A DNA stretch of 62,000 bases from Zygnema cylindricum. Its lineage: Eukaryota; Streptophyta; Zygnematophyceae; Zygnematales; Zygnemataceae. The notes beneath the pieces were generated by a model. It did no database searches. It was not told the DNA's origin and saw nothing but the letters and a program-made list of their open reading frames with translations. The translations under genes were made by a program, and so were the position numbers. Shown piece by piece: positions 45,331 to 57,745 of this stretch; position 1 is the stretch's first letter, and each line of letters starts with the position of its first letter. The stretch is from contig JBBHKE010002698.1 in the NCBI GenBank assembly GCA_037447655.1, positions 1-62,000 of the forward strand, in the 5' to 3' direction.

Positions 45331-46730
45331 CAAAACCAGAACAGGAACTTTTAAATGGAGTTATAAACCAACACTAAAATGCGTTCGCTTACTCCATGAA
45401 AGATTTGGGTCATCACACCATTTACAGAATGTCCAATAGCCTGGAAGATGATAGACCCATATTCAAACCCAAGCATCGTCTATCACAAACCGAATGGGAA
45501 GCAGTGGACAAACAATGCGCAGTGTTAGAAGAGGCAAGACTGATTTATAGGTCGGACTCCACCTTTGCAGCGCTTACCGTCATGCCTCGTAAAAGAGACA
45601 CGGAGGGGAATTTCACAAAATGTCGTATATGCAGGGACTATCGCGAACTGAATTTGCGTTCAATCCAGGACCGACATCCAATGCCTTTGGCAAAGTTCAT
45701 TTTTGATCACGTTCGTGGGGCTAAATATTTCAGCATTCTGGATCTACGACAAGGGTTTAACCAAATTGAAATAGAGAAAAAACACCGACATAACACTGCA
45801 TTTTTGGGGAAGTGATGGGCGCTGGGAATGGCCAGTTATGGCTTTTGGCTTGATAAATGCACCGACTGTATTCCAAAAGGTTATGGACTAAGTCTAAGGG
45901 GGTTGTAAGTTTGCCCGATGTTACATTGACGATTTAATCATTGCTTCAGCCTCTATAGAGGAACACGCACCACATATAGAGTGGGTATTAAAAGAGTTGA
46001 AAAAGGTGGGTCTCAAATGTCATCCATCCAAATGCATCTTTGGGGCTGAAGGGTACCATATCTTGGGCATTTTATCTCATCCGAGGGAATTACTCCGATA
46101 GAAGCCAATGTAGAAGTGATCAATAAACTACCGGCCCGAACAGATTTAACGAGCCTGAGTGCATTCTTAGGTTTGGCTAATTATTATCAAGGGTTTGTTC
46201 TTGGGTTTAGCACGCTCGCATCCCCACTAAATAAACACTTAAAAAAATTAGCGTCGCTTACTTGGGGACCCCTGTAGATTGAGGCATTCCAGGGATTAAA
46301 AAAGGCACTGTCCACCGCTCCCATTCTCCGTCCACCAAATCATAAGTTACCATTTTGCCTACATACAGACTTTGGTAAGCCCGGTATCGCCGCCATCCTA
46401 ACTCAGCGTGAGCTTACAGGTGAGGAATATGTGGTGGCTTATGTTACTCGAAGCAACAATCAAGCAAAGTCGAACTACAGTAGTTATGAGGGAGAGTGTT
46501 TGGTCGCAGTTTAGGGAATTGTGCATTTCCGCCATTTCCTTTACGGCAAGCCTTTTACTCTTCTTACTGACCATCAACCATTTCATTGGCTCATGACCAA
46601 TGACAAACTATCCGTCAAGTTAGCCCGTTGGGCTCTTATTTTGCAGGAATACGATATGGAGATCATCCATCGACCCGGGCTCCTCAGTTTGAATGCCGAC
46701 GAACTTTCCCGAAACCCCTTACCCAATTCT
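45331..46730 (+). pseudogene. pol: Gypsy-B reverse transcriptase and RNase H (broken)
   Basis: RT begins with FAYSMKDLGHHT and RLSQTEWEAV. It shows CRDYRELN, motif A ILDLRQGFNQIEI (near 45735) and, after a frameshift near 45810, MAFGLINAPTVFQ and motif C YIDDLI (45922-45939). The thumb/connection part is broken by frameshifts. RNase H follows: LHTDFGKPGIAAIL, YVTRSNNQAKSNYSSYEGE, LTDHQPFHWL and LNADELSRNPL. These are standard Ty3/gypsy blocks in the standard order. Confidence 0.87.
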
Positions 46731-48076
46731 CCCGATAATGGAGTGCGACAAGATTTTGATGACGAACCACATGCATCGCTGTCCGCTAGAGGACACCTGG
46801 TCTACAATTTTTCGGGTCCCACAGTTCACAAAACTAAACACGATCCATGGCGGGACAACGCTCTGGTCGTATTTTTATCCATCCAGTCTTTGCGAACAGG
46901 CACCACACCAGGAGAGGAGGAGCGTGTTTGTAAAAGAGCTCAAAATTACTTATGGATGGGAGGTTCCCTTATCCGTCTCCTCGCAGATGGAAGTCATCGA
47001 CATGTTCCTCGGCCGACAGAACGCCTATCACTTATCGATCAGGTTCATACTGATCTGGGACATTATGGTACTAAACGGACTTCGAGTTTGGTAGAGGCAC
47101 GTTATTGGTAGTCAAGCATGCAGGCGGACGTTGCCGCCGTGTTACAAGGATGTAGCACATGTGACCGGTTGCGTACCTCCTTCTCAAACCGTCAGACTAC
47201 AATTCAAACTTTGCCTATCCGAGGTCTCTTCTACAGGTGATCGTGTGATTTGGCAGGTCATTTTCCCGTCTCGCGAAGGGGCAAGCAATACCTCATGATC
47301 ATGATAGAGAATTTGAGTAAATGGGTGGAAGTTGTGGCCCTCTCGCACAAAATTGCCAAACTCACCACCGCTGCTTTAAACGAGCATGTGCTCCTCCGAT
47401 ATGGAGCTCCAACAGAAGTCCTTACGAACCAGGGGACCGAGTTCCGTGGCGAATCTTAGGAACTGATGGACGAGGCGTTGATCAATCACCGTCGAACAAG
47501 TTGAGATCATCCCCAGGCAGGCGGTTTGGCCGAGAGGGCGGTGCAAACATTTAAGCTGGCTCTGCGTAAACATTGCTAGGAGAAACAGATTACTATGTGG
47601 GATGAATCATTGGGTTATATTGTCATGGGTTATCGCATGTCTGTACATGCCACCTTAGCGAATTGAAGTCCCGATTATGTGTTATTTGGTCGACAGCCAC
47701 TGCTCGGTAGAAATATACAGAAAGCTGATAGTTTTCCTTTGCCGCTTATGTTTGATTCTCTTTATTTGGAAGAACTAACCAACCGGGCTTTGCTTTTTGC
47801 TAGGGAAATTCCAATGGCCTTTGAAAACTTGCAGATTGCTCAACATCGCGACTCCTTACGGTTTGAAATAACTCGCAGTTGCAGTTACCGACCACAACAA
47901 AAACCCTATCGAGTGGGGGAATATGTATATTTGCGTCAGAAAACATTTGACACCTTGGACACGGATGTCTCGTCACACATATTGAGGATATCCAAATCGA
48001 CTCCAATGGATTATTAAGCCTACAACGGGCCGACACGCGGACTTTGCGAGAACATTCGAAAAATTGTGCTCCCTAC
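46731..48076 (+). pseudogene. pol: Gypsy-B integrase (broken)
   Basis: The zinc-binding part reads RLSLIDQVHTDLGHYGT and CSTCD (near 47025-47165). The core reads DLAGHFPVSRRGKQYLMIMIENLSKW, then VLTNQGTEFRG, where the second catalytic Asp is Asn, and GGLAERAVQTFK with the catalytic Glu. The C-terminal end carries the VGEYVYL strand. Several stops break it. Copia-5 then interrupts at 48077, just before the PHD finger. Confidence 0.83.
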
Positions 48077-48914
48077 TGTTGTTTTTAGAACGCTTTCAGT
48101 CTCATCAAATTAGTAGGACGGTAGAAAGGTAGTAATTTGTAGCGTAAATTTCACAAGGACATGCGTCATCGCTTGAGTGCAGTACAGGACAACACAACTG
48201 CTATGCAGACATAGCAGCGCAGCAGCGAAGCTGTGACACAGACAGGACAACGTAACTGCGGTTACTTTGGATATGATCCGTACAAACAACGCAGTTGTTG
48301 TTATCTTGGATATGATTTGGTACGGGACACCGCAGCCGCGGGTGATATGAATGTGATTTGGTACGGGACAACGCAGCTGCAATTGATATGAATCAAGTCA
48401 ACGGACGAGATTCATTAGAGTATCCCAAGTGACTTAGCCGACAAGTATTTGTACAATCACTTAATATAGATTCTGAGTAATATTGACTGTACGATAATAG
48501 ATTCGGTTGGCAGGATTAGGAACACGTAGATCTCAATAGGTGGGTTGATTTTGGACGTACCTCTCAGGTACACTTGTATCGGCGGTAGAACACCAAGAGC
48601 ATAAGACTTAGGACTTAGAGCATTTTATGTATCCAGACTTCCAAGTAGTAAAACTGCAGACAATTTTTGGGAAACTTCTGAGTATTATATATTGAGTGTT
48701 GTTGGGTCAATTGTACTGCAACTTTGGGAATTGTTAGTGTTTATGCTGCTCTATACTTTGATATGCTTTGTGAAGTTTGGATGTTTGTATAAGATTTGGT
48801 GAGCACTTGTAAACAGTTGTTTGGTAGGATTCTTGATAGCTTCTGAGAGTGTATCATGTCTACTTCTACTACTACTGCTGCTGCTCCACCTGCACCGGTG
48901 GTTGTAGAACAACA
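48077..48914 (+). repeat. Copia-5 5' LTR
   Basis: TGTTGTTTTTAGAACGC to GTAGAACAACA, 838 bases. It contains repeated GGACAACGCAGCTGC-like words (about 48180-48390) and the gag ATG at 48856, 59 bases before its end. Confidence 0.9.
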
Positions 48915-49700
48915 GGTTATGGGCCTGTCATCTAGAATTCCTATCTTTTTCCGGGGAAAAGTATGTTTACTGGGCGGATATGGTGGAGACACATTTTGAG
49001 AATGTCAATCTTTTGGATATATTGGATGGTTCGCTGGATGAATATGACCTGTCATGGTCTAAGAAAAATACGCAGGCTCGTTCTTTTCTGAAATTTTGTA
49101 TATCTGAGGATTTAGCTATGTCTCGGATAAAAATGAAAAAAACAATTGATATCTGGAACTCTCTTAAAAATGATTATGAAAAGGCTAACGTCTAGGAAGA
49201 GCTTCTATTGGCTGGAAAAATTTGGGACTATAAGTACACTGGCGTTATAATGGCTGAATATTCTAACAAATTTCGCATCCTTGTAGATGCACATGCTTGT
49301 GCAGGTAGGGTGTTTCTTCAGTTTGAACAGGCAGCATTACTCATGAGGGGTCTCCCTCGTAGTATGAAAGGAGCATCTGATATGCTCAAACAGAAAGATA
49401 GGCTAGCTGGACTTTACAGTTAGTTATCAATATTTTACTAGAACAGGAAGCTACATCTAATATTCTCAACGTTGAGCAAGTAGAGGCTTTTAATTCAGAC
49501 TTTGAGAGAAAAGGATTATTTAATCAGCAAAGGAATCAATTTAATCAGTTCAGACAGTTCAACCAAGGTGGAAATAGACAATCCACCAATGCATGTTTCT
49601 ATTCTAGTGAAAGAGGTCATGGATACAAATTCTGTCCTAAGCTTAAAAAACCTAACGATACAGGTTTATACAGGCCGGGATGGCAACAAAGTCAGTTTTA
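48856..49700 (+). pseudogene. gag: Copia-5 gag (broken)
   Basis: It begins with ATG at 48856 within the LTR (MSTSTTTAAAPPAP... then EQQVMG across the primer site). A frameshift lies near 48955 before YVYWADMVETHFEN, an in-frame TAG at 49193, and another frameshift near 49415. The zinc knuckle reads CFYSSERGHGYKFC, with Ser in place of the second Cys, so RNA binding would be impaired. Confidence 0.85.
48915..48927 (+). other. Copia-5 primer-binding site
   Basis: GGTTATGGGCCTG, one or two changes from the site in Copia-1 to -4. It is complementary to the anticodon arm of initiator tRNA-Met, directly after the LTR and in frame within gag. Confidence 0.83.
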
Positions 49701-51144
49701 CAAAAACTTCTAGGGGCCTTACACCTCATGGAAATGCACTATTTTCGGCTTCTTACTCTCTCCAAGACGAAATTTTGATGTTTTGTGCAGAGGACGAAAC
49801 GGATCTATTCGCTATGGCGGCAGTAATGGAGGGTGCGAAGGACCTTGGATGGATAATGGATACGGGAGCGTCAACCCACATGAGTTGGAACAAGGCCATC
49901 TTCAAAAATCTGAAAGCAACGCCGAAAAAAATATTTATTATGCTTATGGAATGAGTGTTCAGACTCGTGCTGTGGGTGATGTGTCTTTGCTAGTTGATGT
50001 AGAAGGAAAGGCAATTGAAAGGACTCTTCACAATGCCTTATTTGTGCCTGACTTTAAGAAAAATATGTTTTCTACGTCTTTGGTAGAGAGTGAAGGCTTT
50101 GAGATTAATTTGAAAAATGGTCAGCAGGTTGTTACCAAAAATGGAAAGGTTGCGGTTACACGTACTAGAGATAATAGCAAGATGTACCGCATGGATATGG
50201 CGAATACCAAGGAGAATGATATTTTGTACTCCGGTGTTTTGCACTCAGATGAGTTGTGGCATAAAAGATTAGGCCATGTAAACTATGATAGTTTGAGGAA
50301 AATGGTGCTTGCTGGCAATATAGAGGGTGTATCAATCACAGATCAGCCGGTCAAAACATGTGATGGTTGCCATTTAGGTAAAATCCACAAACTGCCATTT
50401 CCTAAAGAGTTTGAGCATCGGTCAACAAAACTTTTACAACAAATTCACTCGAATGTTTTTGGTCTTGCGAAGGTTCTATCTGCCGAGGGGATGAAATATA
50501 TGGTCACATTCAGAGATGATTTTTCCAGGTTTACAAAAGTTTACTTCATGAAAGAAAAGAGTGAAGTATTTGGTCACTTCAAACACTATAAAGCATGGGC
50601 TGAAAAGCTATATAATTTACCTATTTTGCAGCTCAGATCGGACAATGGTGGTGAATATACATCGAAGGAATTTGAAACCTTTTTACTCGGGGAAGGTATA
50701 AGTCATCTGTTGACTGTTCCATATTCACCGGAACAAAATAGGGTGTTGGAGAGATTAAATATAACTCTCACGGAGAGCTCTAGGTTGATGCTCGAAAATA
50801 AAAGTGTGGATCCGAAATTCTGGGCTGAGGCTTTTAATTGTGTTGTTTATATTACGAATAGGATAGGATCAAGATCGGTAGAAACTACTCCTTACGAGAT
50901 CTGGACAGGTAGTAAACCAGATGTTAGCCATTTCAAGGTCTTTGGTAGTCAATGCTTTATCTTGGATACGTCTACAAATAGATGGAAAATGGAACCGAAG
51001 AGATTACCGGGTATTCTGTTAGGATATGATGATCACTCACAAGGCTATAAAATCTTTGTGTTTGAGAGGCAGAAAATAGTTGTAGCACGGAATATTATTG
51101 TAAAGGATGAATTTGACTCCATAGATTTATTTCAAATGACATAG
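49701..51144 (+). pseudogene. pol: Copia-5 protease and integrase
   Basis: Protease (to about 49950) has WIMDTGASTHM with an intact DTGA. A frameshift near 49900-49950 leads into an integrase that stays open to 51144 (453 codons from 49783). Counted in that stretch, H160, H165, C193 and C196 form the zinc module. The core has D287 and E323 with the right spacing, but the first catalytic Asp is Asn224 (IHSNVFG). So the integrase is long and open but probably inactive. Confidence 0.88.
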
Positions 51145-51230
51145 CAACAAAAGCAACAAAAAGTACACGAATATGTCATTTTAGATTGCATGCAAGAAAT
51201 TGTCCCGCAAATGAAAAATTCTCTGGTGGC
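51145..51230 (+). other. Copia-5 linker before the Copia-6 insertion
   Basis: A short part of the polyprotein linker ending in GTGGC (51226-51230), the left target copy of Copia-6. Confidence 0.7.
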
Positions 51231-52191
51231 TGTTGTCCATAGCTTATTTCAGCCATGGATTACTCACGGAAACACCCACAGACTACGTCAAAAACAGCTG
51301 TGTTTCAGACGACACAGATTACTCCACACTAAAAAAAATGATCTCAAACTACACCAATATCTAGTATACCAAATACACTATAAACTCTCAAAGTTACAGC
51401 CAAATCCACCAAGGCATCTAGAAGATATATGCTCCAGAGTTTCCCAAAAATAGTTGACAGCTTCACAAACTAACCATTTATACTATTCACAGAATCTTAC
51501 AGAAATACTGAAATACAATGAAACTTCACACACATATAGATTCTATATCATAGAATAACTCCACAAAGTTTCACATGAAAGAACCAATCAGAGTGATCAC
51601 ACCAACAGGTCAAAGATGCAGAAAACAGTTTGCCATTACTTTGATTAACTTGACTACGATACATAAAATAATCTAAGTCCCGCAAGTTATACTCAGAGTA
51701 CGGAGGCATACCAGCCGTTCTGTATCTACTCTAATAACCTAACTAGTCAAAAGGACAAACCTCTGTTGTACATAATATTTACACCGTACTCTTCGTATGT
51801 TGAAACTAAGCTACCACTAAGCAACCACTAAGCTACCACTATCGTTTAATCATCATTACTTGAAATCTATCCTATTCATATTATCCGTAGTTGCGCTTGC
51901 TGCGCTGGCTGCGCTTTCCGTACGGATCATAAAAATAGCTGCAACTGCGTTGACTTAACTGCGTCGCAGCTGCTCCGTACCGGCGGCGCCTATTTCAACA
52001 TTCCGTTTATTTTACATCGGATCGCTTCGCGATCCGCCGTCCATTTGTCATTGCTTGTTCACACCACTCAATGAGTCTTTTACGTAACTTTAATTATCAG
52101 TCCGTTCGCTCCCCCAATCCGTGAATCTATTCAGACCTCCATATTAAATCCAATTAGCAGTTACGCACGAAACTGACTTTTCAAAACAACA
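51231..52191 (-). repeat. Copia-6 3' LTR
   Basis: TGTTGTCCATAGC to AAAACAACA. It holds the perfect hairpin GGATCGC-TTC-GCGATCC at 52019-52035 and TGCGCTGGCTGCGCT repeats near 51900. Confidence 0.92.
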
Positions 52192-53176
52192 CTCCCCCGA
52201 AAATTTAGTTTCGTGCACCCACAAAAAAATGCAGCGTGTAATGCTATGTTGCTACGCTGCGCTAGTTTGACATCGCAGCGCTGTATGAATCAAAGTGCAG
52301 CGTGTACTGCTATGCTGCTACGCTGCGCTAGTTTGACATCGCAGTCCTAACTGCTGCTCTATTTGACCTTTAACTTCCTCCTCATATCCTCCTCTACTGA
52401 GACTAAAGCTTTCAAATTCTACACTCCCCTAAAGCTTTAGACTCATTAGTCCATGCTGTACGCAAATGTTTCCACTCTAATGGATAAACAAAAGAATAAA
52501 AATATTTAAATATTCAAAATTCTGTATCAACCTCCACTGTTCATCATACAGTAAATTTATTAAAAACTACACATCACTAGTGCTTTGCCGACGTCGCCAT
52601 TGCTCCTGCTGCCCTCTGCCAATTCCTAGCAATTCCCAGTCGCTTGCTGCCTTCTTGCAAAAAGTGTCCTGTAATAGCTCCCCTTACGCCATAAATACAT
52701 AACCCCTGAATATTTAGTTGCCTGCACGTGGAATAAAATAATCAGCGTGTAAGTGTCACATGTCACCACTCATTTCGTTGCGCCGCTATGCTGTGTCGCT
52801 TTTCGCGACGCGAACTTCTTCTGATGACTCTCCACTGCTTTCGCTGCGCTGTGCCATATCTTCGAAATTTTCCTTCTTTCGCTGCTCTCTGCCATGTCTC
52901 CCGAAATTTTCCTTCCTGGACAAGTCATTGCTTCCACCACCTCCCTCGTCTTCAAAAATACATAAATAAATCTTTTTGTTTCTTTTCAACTAACTCAACA
53001 AGGAAGAATACAAATCTAAAGTCCAACCAAAAACAAATTGAATGTCAAACGAAGTTGTCTTTATAAGACATGCTTGTAATATAAGTTTTTCCAAAACTAT
53101 GATTTCTCTAAATTCACATTCTTCAAAAATATCCTCCAGAAAATCATTTCTCCCGCTCTCTTTTCTTGATCACTTT
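52192..53176 (-). other. Copia-6 3' untranslated region
   Basis: Non-coding sequence between the gag-like gene and the 3' LTR. It holds the tandem repeat at 52231-52342 and, near 52400-52440, words such as AAAGCTTTAG also found beside the Copia-5 3' LTR. No gene is supported. Confidence 0.65.
52231..52342. repeat. 66-base tandem repeat in Copia-6
   Basis: TGCAGCGTGTAATGCTATG-like units start at 52231 and 52297; the second is incomplete. Similar words occur near 57600 in Copia-5. Confidence 0.8.
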
Positions 53177-54865
53177 CTAAGCATGTTTTCTTCTACCCTT
53201 GATCCTTTGAATATTACATCTTCTTTTTGTTTTCTTCATGATTTTTTGTCTTGTTTGAAAGTTTACATTTCTGTCACAATTTTCTACTCGTTTAATGTCA
53301 AAAATACTAGTTTTCTTTTTCACCTTTATGTTTTTCTTCATAGATTTGCTACTTCCATCAACTTCATTCATCTGAGAAATTTTAATTTTGATTCTTCTTC
53401 TTTTCAGCTGCACTCTTTTAACTATTGCATTTCTATTACATTTTTCACTCCCACAAACTTCTTTTCTCACTCCAATTTTTTGAACAGTTTTTCTTTGTTT
53501 TTCTCCTAGTTCACCAATTTTCACGGCCACCTTATTTCTAGTTTTTGCTTCTAAGTGTCTATCTCTTCCTTCAACTCCTCTTACTTTAGTTAACAACCTT
53601 TCATGTAAACAATTTTCACTCACAGATTTGTCATCTAATAAGGTCACAAAAATCGTGTCCTTCTCTCTTTCGTCCTTCACCACACTATCTTCGGTGACAT
53701 AACTCCTTCCACCAATTTCCACATTATACACCTCATTCTTAATTCCAGCTTTCTTCATATCTTCGCCCGGTCCTTCTAGAAAAACTGGGTTTAGTTTATT
53801 AGTCTTTATGTTTAAGTATTTTTCGGCTTCCACTTCCAAGTGACATTCACTTCCTCTAATTTCTCTTACTTCAAACAACTCTTCCTCCTGTAACTCTTTG
53901 TTACTCACCAATCTGACGTCTGGAAAATGGACAAACACCAAACCCTTTTTTGTCACCTCCTCTTTTACTCCATTCCAAACACCATAGAAGGTCGGTAAGT
54001 ACATAAATTCGTCAACACACGGTGCATGCCTTTTGTCATTTGTCGAGTCTTGTCTCTCACTCACGAAGGCACTTGATTCCTTTCTTGTTGGGGTTCGAAC
54101 TAGGATGTTGTCCCATCCATCTCTATAATTCCCTGTAACACATGCACTTTTATACGATGGACATACCCTGAAGGTATGTCCTAGATCATTACAGTAAAAA
54201 CAATTCTTTGGCCGATCTCCGAACTCACTATTACCTTTAAATTTCTGAAACGTAGACTTAGATTCCTTTATATTCCTTTCACTTGATAAGACCTTTCTAT
54301 TAGCCTCTTCATCTAGAATAACTCGTCTAGCTACAGTAATGCTCCAATCTTTTTTATCAATTAAAGTTAGTCGATCTAGTGCACTCTTATATTCTTTAGG
54401 TAGACTTCTCATTAACAAAATAGCTTGTTGAGCATCTGTAAAGTTTCCTTCTGCCAAATCATTTTCTGCAAATAATACTTGTAAGTCAATACAGTGTTTC
54501 TCCCTACTACCTCCTACATACTTGTGTTCAACTATTTTGGTAACACTACTAAGCGAATGATATAAAGACGTCTTTGCATACATACATTCTAAGCTCTTCC
54601 ATAATTCAGCTGCCCTTTTAAAACTTAGGTATGACATTACCAAATCCTCAGTCAAGGAGTTCTTGATAACCCTTAGACACTAATGATTTTTCCTTTTCCA
54701 TCCATTTGATGTTTCGGCCAAGGTACCGTCCACCACATCCATTAGCTCCATCATCTCGAAGTGGCTCTCGAGCGCACACTTCCAGTAGTGATATTTTGAT
54801 CCGTCACATATAGGTAGCCATGGGTGTGGGTCCATAACCTGTTGTCCATCGCTTATTTCAGCCAT
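53177..54865 (-). pseudogene. gag: Copia-6 gag-like gene with a novel repeated C-terminal part
   Basis: The ATG at 54865 lies inside the 5' LTR (MAEISDGQQVMDP). After 61 codons a single in-frame TAG (54680-54682) interrupts; the frame then stays open for another 500 codons to 53177. In the 492-codon part, residues 1-150 match copia gag (LLMRSLPKEYKSAL) and a zinc knuckle lies at 152-165 (CFYCNDLGHTFRVC). Residues 190-492 have no copia counterpart that I recognise. They contain two diverged copies of a module of about 95 residues (about 237-331 and 332-426) and end in a Lys/Arg-rich tail. There is no protease, integrase or RT. Confidence 0.82.
54827..54839 (-). other. Copia-6 primer-binding site
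   Basis: The minus strand reads GGTTATGGACCCA, one base from the other copia sites, directly beside the 5' LTR and within gag codons. Confidence 0.83.
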
Positions 54866-55783
54866 GGATTACTCACGGAAACACCCACAGACTACCTCAA
54901 AAACAGCTGTATTTCAGACAACACAGATTACTCCACACTAAACAAAATGATCTCAAACTACACCAATATGCATTATACCAAATACAATGTAAACTCTCAA
55001 AGTTACAGCCAAATCCATCAAGGAATCTAGAAGATATATGCTCCAGAGTTTCCCAAAAATAGCTGACAACTTCACAAACTAACCACTTAGACTGTTCACA
55101 GAATCTTACAGAAATAATTAAATACAATGAAACTTCACACACATGTAGATTCTATATCATAGAATAACTCCACAAAGTTTCACATGAAAGAACTAATCAG
55201 AGTGATCACACCAACAGGTCAAAGATGCAGAAAACAGTTTGCCATTACTTTGATTAACTTGACTGCGATACATAAAATAATCTAAGTCCCGCAAGTTATA
55301 CTCAGAGTACGGAGGCATACCAGCCGTTCTGTATCTACTCTAATAACCTAACTAGTCAAAAGGACAAACCTCAGTTGTACAGAATATTTACACCGTACTC
55401 TCCGTATGTCGAAACTAAGCTACCACTAAGCAACCACTAAGCTACCACTATCGTTTAATCATCATTACTTGAAATCTATCCTATTCATATTATCCGCTGG
55501 CTGCGCTTTCCGTACGGATCATAAAAATAGCCGCAACTGCGTTGACTTAACTGCGTCGCAGCTGCTCCGTACCGGCGGCGCCTATTTCAACATTCCGTTT
55601 ATTTTACATCGGATCGCTTCGCGATCCGCCGTCCATTTGTCATTGCTTGTTCACACCACTCAATGAGTCTTTTACGTAACTTTAATTATCAGTCCGTTCG
55701 CTCCCCCAATCCGTGAATCTATTCACACCTCCATATTAAATCCAATTAGCAGTTACGCACGAAACTGACTTTTCAAAACAACA
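54840..55783 (-). repeat. Copia-6 5' LTR
   Basis: This is the direct repeat of 51231-52191, lacking 17 bases near 55496. It carries the gag ATG (54865) and the GGATCGC hairpin near 55611-55627. Confidence 0.92.
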
Positions 55784-55788
55784 GTGGC

Positions 55789-57560
55789 GACTCCGGAGTT
55801 CGCCTCTCTCCAAGTTCCTCAACAAGTTCAGTTCCAATCGGACCAACAACGTTCAATACAAACAGATCGCAACCAGCGCAATTAGCGCAATGCGCGGCAT
55901 CCAACGATCTCAGCCTCAGAATTTCCAGGGGGAAGAAGATCAAGCAGTCGCCTGCAAGCAAGCTCTCACTTTGCCTACTCAACAACCTCAGGGGAGCCTT
56001 TGACCATACAAGAGGCCTTCTCATCACTGGAGCAAAATCAGTAGATCGAGGCAGCAAACGACGATATGAAGTCCATCATGGAGGCCCAAACATGGGAGCT
56101 TGTGGACCTTCCTCCGGACCGTAAAGCGATCGGTGGCAAATGGGTATTCAAGGTGAAGTTAAATCACGATAACACTATTGAACGATATAAGGCCAAACTT
56201 CTGGCAAAAGGGTATAATCAAAAGGAAGGAATTGAGTTTGAAGAAACTTTTCTCCGGTTGTAAGATTTCGACAGTTGGGATTTTGTTGTCCCTAGCTGTT
56301 GTAGAAGATATGGAAATACATCAGATGGATGTAAAGACGGCCTGTTTGCATGGAGAACTAGAGGAGACCATTTACATGCAGCAGCCTAAAAAGTATGTAA
56401 AACTAGGAAAATAGCACTTAGTATGCAAGTTGCTAAAATCTTTGTACGGCCTAAAACAGGCCCCTAGGCAATGGAATATGAAGCTTGATGAATTCTTGAC
56501 CAGTCTAGGATTTCAAAGGATACGTTTTGATCACTCTGTCTACGTTCTAAAGGGTGAAAATGGGATAGTGTATATAGCGGTGTCTACGTTCTAAACGGTG
56601 AAAATGGGATAGTGTATATAGCAGTGTATGTAGATGATTTACTATTAATTAGCAAATCAATGGCTGAAATTAACAAAATCAAAACTGCTTTAAACCCCCG
56701 GTTCGAGATGAAAGACCTCGGTGAGGCAAAGTATATTTTGGGTAACCAGGTAGAGAGGGACATATATAAGAAAGTAATAAAATTGACTCAAAAAGAGGCT
56801 ATTGGAAACATGTTAGTTGAGTATGGAATGCGGGGAGCAAAATGATGTCTAACTCCAATGGAGTTTCGACATAAGTTAGAGGGAGAAAAGACAAAATCAG
56901 GTGTCATTGTTAGGGAGTATTTAGAGTCAGGGGAGAATGATCCTATGACACTAATACCTTATAGACAGATAGTGGGAAGCTTAATATATTTCATGAAATG
57001 TACCCGTCCTGACATTGCTGCAGCAGTTGGGGTATTGAGCAGAAGTATAGAGAATCCAAGAAAATCTGATTTTGATGCAGCGAGGAGAGTCTTAAGATAT
57101 TTGGAAGGATTGAAAGACCTCAAACTCACACTAGGTGGAGGAGAAGTAAAACTGCAAACGTGGAGTGATGCAAGCTATGGCGACATGCCAAGCCGAAAGT
57201 CCACCACGGGATTCGTTCTACAAATTGGGAACGGGACTTGCTGCTAGAGCAGCAAACTTCAAAAGGTTACAACACAGTCGACAATGGATTCAAAATATAT
57301 GGCAGCAAACTCGGCCCTCAAAGAACTGTTACGGTTAAATTCCATGTTACAACAACTAAGATACATGCAGGTTGATCTACAGGTGATCTAGTGTGACAAC
57401 CAGGCTGCCATTGCCATTGCTTCTAACCCGAGTCATCACTTCAAAAGTAAGCACATGGATGTAAGATTACACTTTGTAAGAGAAAAAGTGTTCTCTAAAG
57501 TGATTAAATTATTGCTGATATGCTCACTAAAGCTGTTCCTGCTCCTAAGCTGAAGTATTG
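55789..57560 (+). pseudogene. pol: Copia-5 reverse transcriptase and RNase H (broken)
   Basis: The linker (55789-56065) is followed by RT: WELVDLPPDRKAIGGKWVFK, FEETF then a frameshift near 56255, HQMDVKTACLHGELE, a stop near 56412, LYGLKQAPRQW, and YVDDLLLISKS with intact YVDD (56627-56638). A 46-base tandem duplication near 56532-56624 disrupts the frame just upstream. GSLIYFMKCTRPDIAAAVGV follows. RNase H has SDASYG, then a stop at 57245, STMDSKYMA (Glu replaced) and CDNQAAIAIA. Confidence 0.88.
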
Positions 57561-57727
57561 TAGGGACGCAGTGGGATCAAGTGAATAGTTGAATTGCTGC
57601 ACTGCTATACTGCCACGCTGGGATAAGTCCAACATTGAGATGTAGTGGGACTGGGTGACTTGCTAATTGTTATATTGTTATGCTGCGATTCTGCGTTAGT
57701 TTGTCATCGCAACGTCGGTATACTAAG

Positions 57728-57745
57728 TCTAAAGCTTTAGGGGAG
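57728..57745 (+). other. Copia-5 polypurine tract
   Basis: TCTAAAGCTTTAGGGGAG precedes the 3' LTR at the expected plus-strand primer position. Confidence 0.7.

Larger units (their letters stand above)
51231..55783 (-). mobile_element. Copia-6, gag-only non-autonomous copia element
   Basis: LTRs 51231-52191 (961) and 54840-55783 (944), differing by a 17-base indel and scattered substitutions. The perfect target duplication is GTGGC (51226-51230 and 55784-55788). The interior of 2648 bases carries one gag-like gene on the minus strand and no pol. The primer site is at 54827-54839, and the purine tract AAATTTTCGGGGGAG abuts the 3' LTR. It would need enzymes from a relative such as Copia-5, in which it sits. 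Confidence 0.93.

Noticed and set aside
53042-53509. Plus-strand frame rich in Phe and Ser
   Set aside because: Antisense of the Lys/Arg-rich tail of the Copia-6 gag-like gene.
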